Source: Streptomyces sp. NK08204 (GTDB lineage Bacteria; Actinomycetota; Actinomycetes; Streptomycetales; Streptomycetaceae). From it: a stretch of DNA of 64,000 nt. This document shows positions 63,934-64,000 of this stretch, one piece after another; position 1 is the stretch's first letter, and each line of letters begins with the position of its first letter. A program made the translations under genes and the position numbers. The stretch lies in assembly GCF_020400585.1 (NCBI RefSeq), contig NZ_JAINVF010000002.1, forward strand, positions 310,001 to 374,000. The letters run 5' to 3'. The notes under the pieces are model-generated. The model was given only the letters and a program-made list of their open reading frames with translations, did no database searches and was not told where the DNA came from.

Positions 63934-64000
63934 CAGGCCTCCTGGGTGGGGGGACGGGGCCGGCTTGTGGGGATGAAGCCGGGACGAACCGTGCTTTCAA
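63934..64000 (-). promoter_or_regulatory. start of the whiI promoter region
   Basis: The 67 bases upstream of whiI carry its ribosome-binding site (AGGAGG at about 63938-63943) and then run off the window. No complete promoter can be described. Confidence 0.4.

Overview
The window is chromosomal DNA of a high-GC actinomycete, almost certainly a Streptomyces. Third codon positions are strongly G/C, GTG and TTG starts are common, and it carries Streptomyces hallmarks: an XRE/DUF5753 + DUF397 + HATPase triad, a SARP regulator, a ROK regulator beside xylFGH, and a WhiI-type orphan response regulator. From about 23.8 kb to the end, the order murA-like, acnA, SpoIIE phosphatase, GH92, ngcEFG, rok7B7, xylFGH, dxs, permease, poly-gamma-glutamate genes, fadBA, rnd, whiI matches what I recall of the S. 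coelicolor SCO5998-SCO6029 segment. That comparison is from memory and was not computed. The first 23 kb looks more accessory.

Region 1 (1-8.4 kb): a degenerate copy of a HATPase gene end, an AbiEii-type nucleotidyltransferase gene broken by an in-frame TGA with its small partner gene, the intact HATPase/XRE/DUF397 triad, a two-pass membrane protein, a PhzF-family enzyme, a LacI regulator with two operators, and a divergent LysR / class I glutamine amidotransferase pair. Region 2 (8.8-18.9 kb): a 12-TM-type permease with a Usp protein, a TetR regulator divergent from a flavin reductase and alpha/beta-hydrolase operon, a cobalamin riboswitch ahead of a [2Fe-2S] ferredoxin and a 3-hydroxyisobutyryl-CoA hydrolase, a large SARP/NB-ARC/TPR regulator, and an SRPBCC gene preceded by the last 34 codons of a lost ArsR gene. 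Region 3 (18.9-31 kb): a giant nitrate reductase-flavoprotein fusion with a GlnR-like box, an HTH-MurA fusion divergent from aconitase with two related inverted repeats between them, and a membrane PAS-GAF-PP2C-HATPase phosphatase.

Region 4 (31-44.3 kb) is a glycan and sugar uptake block. A secreted GH92 mannosidase with two discoidin-type domains is divergent from the NgcEFG chito-oligosaccharide transporter, which has a dre-like site. The ROK regulator and the XylFGH xylose transporter follow. Region 5 (44.4-57.8 kb): dxs (isoprenoid precursor), a cationic amino acid permease, and a poly-gamma-glutamate-type locus (CapA lipoprotein, a tandem TM-sensor-HAMP protein, PgsB with C-terminal repeats, PgsC, and an NlpC/P60 hydrolase). 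Region 6 (58-64 kb): fadB-fadA beta-oxidation genes, RNase D, and whiI, with a perfect 32-bp palindrome and a four-run G-quadruplex motif between rnd and whiI.

I saw no tRNA or rRNA genes, CRISPR arrays, insertion sequences or origin. Strong GC-rich hairpins without U-tracts follow many genes and act as terminators.
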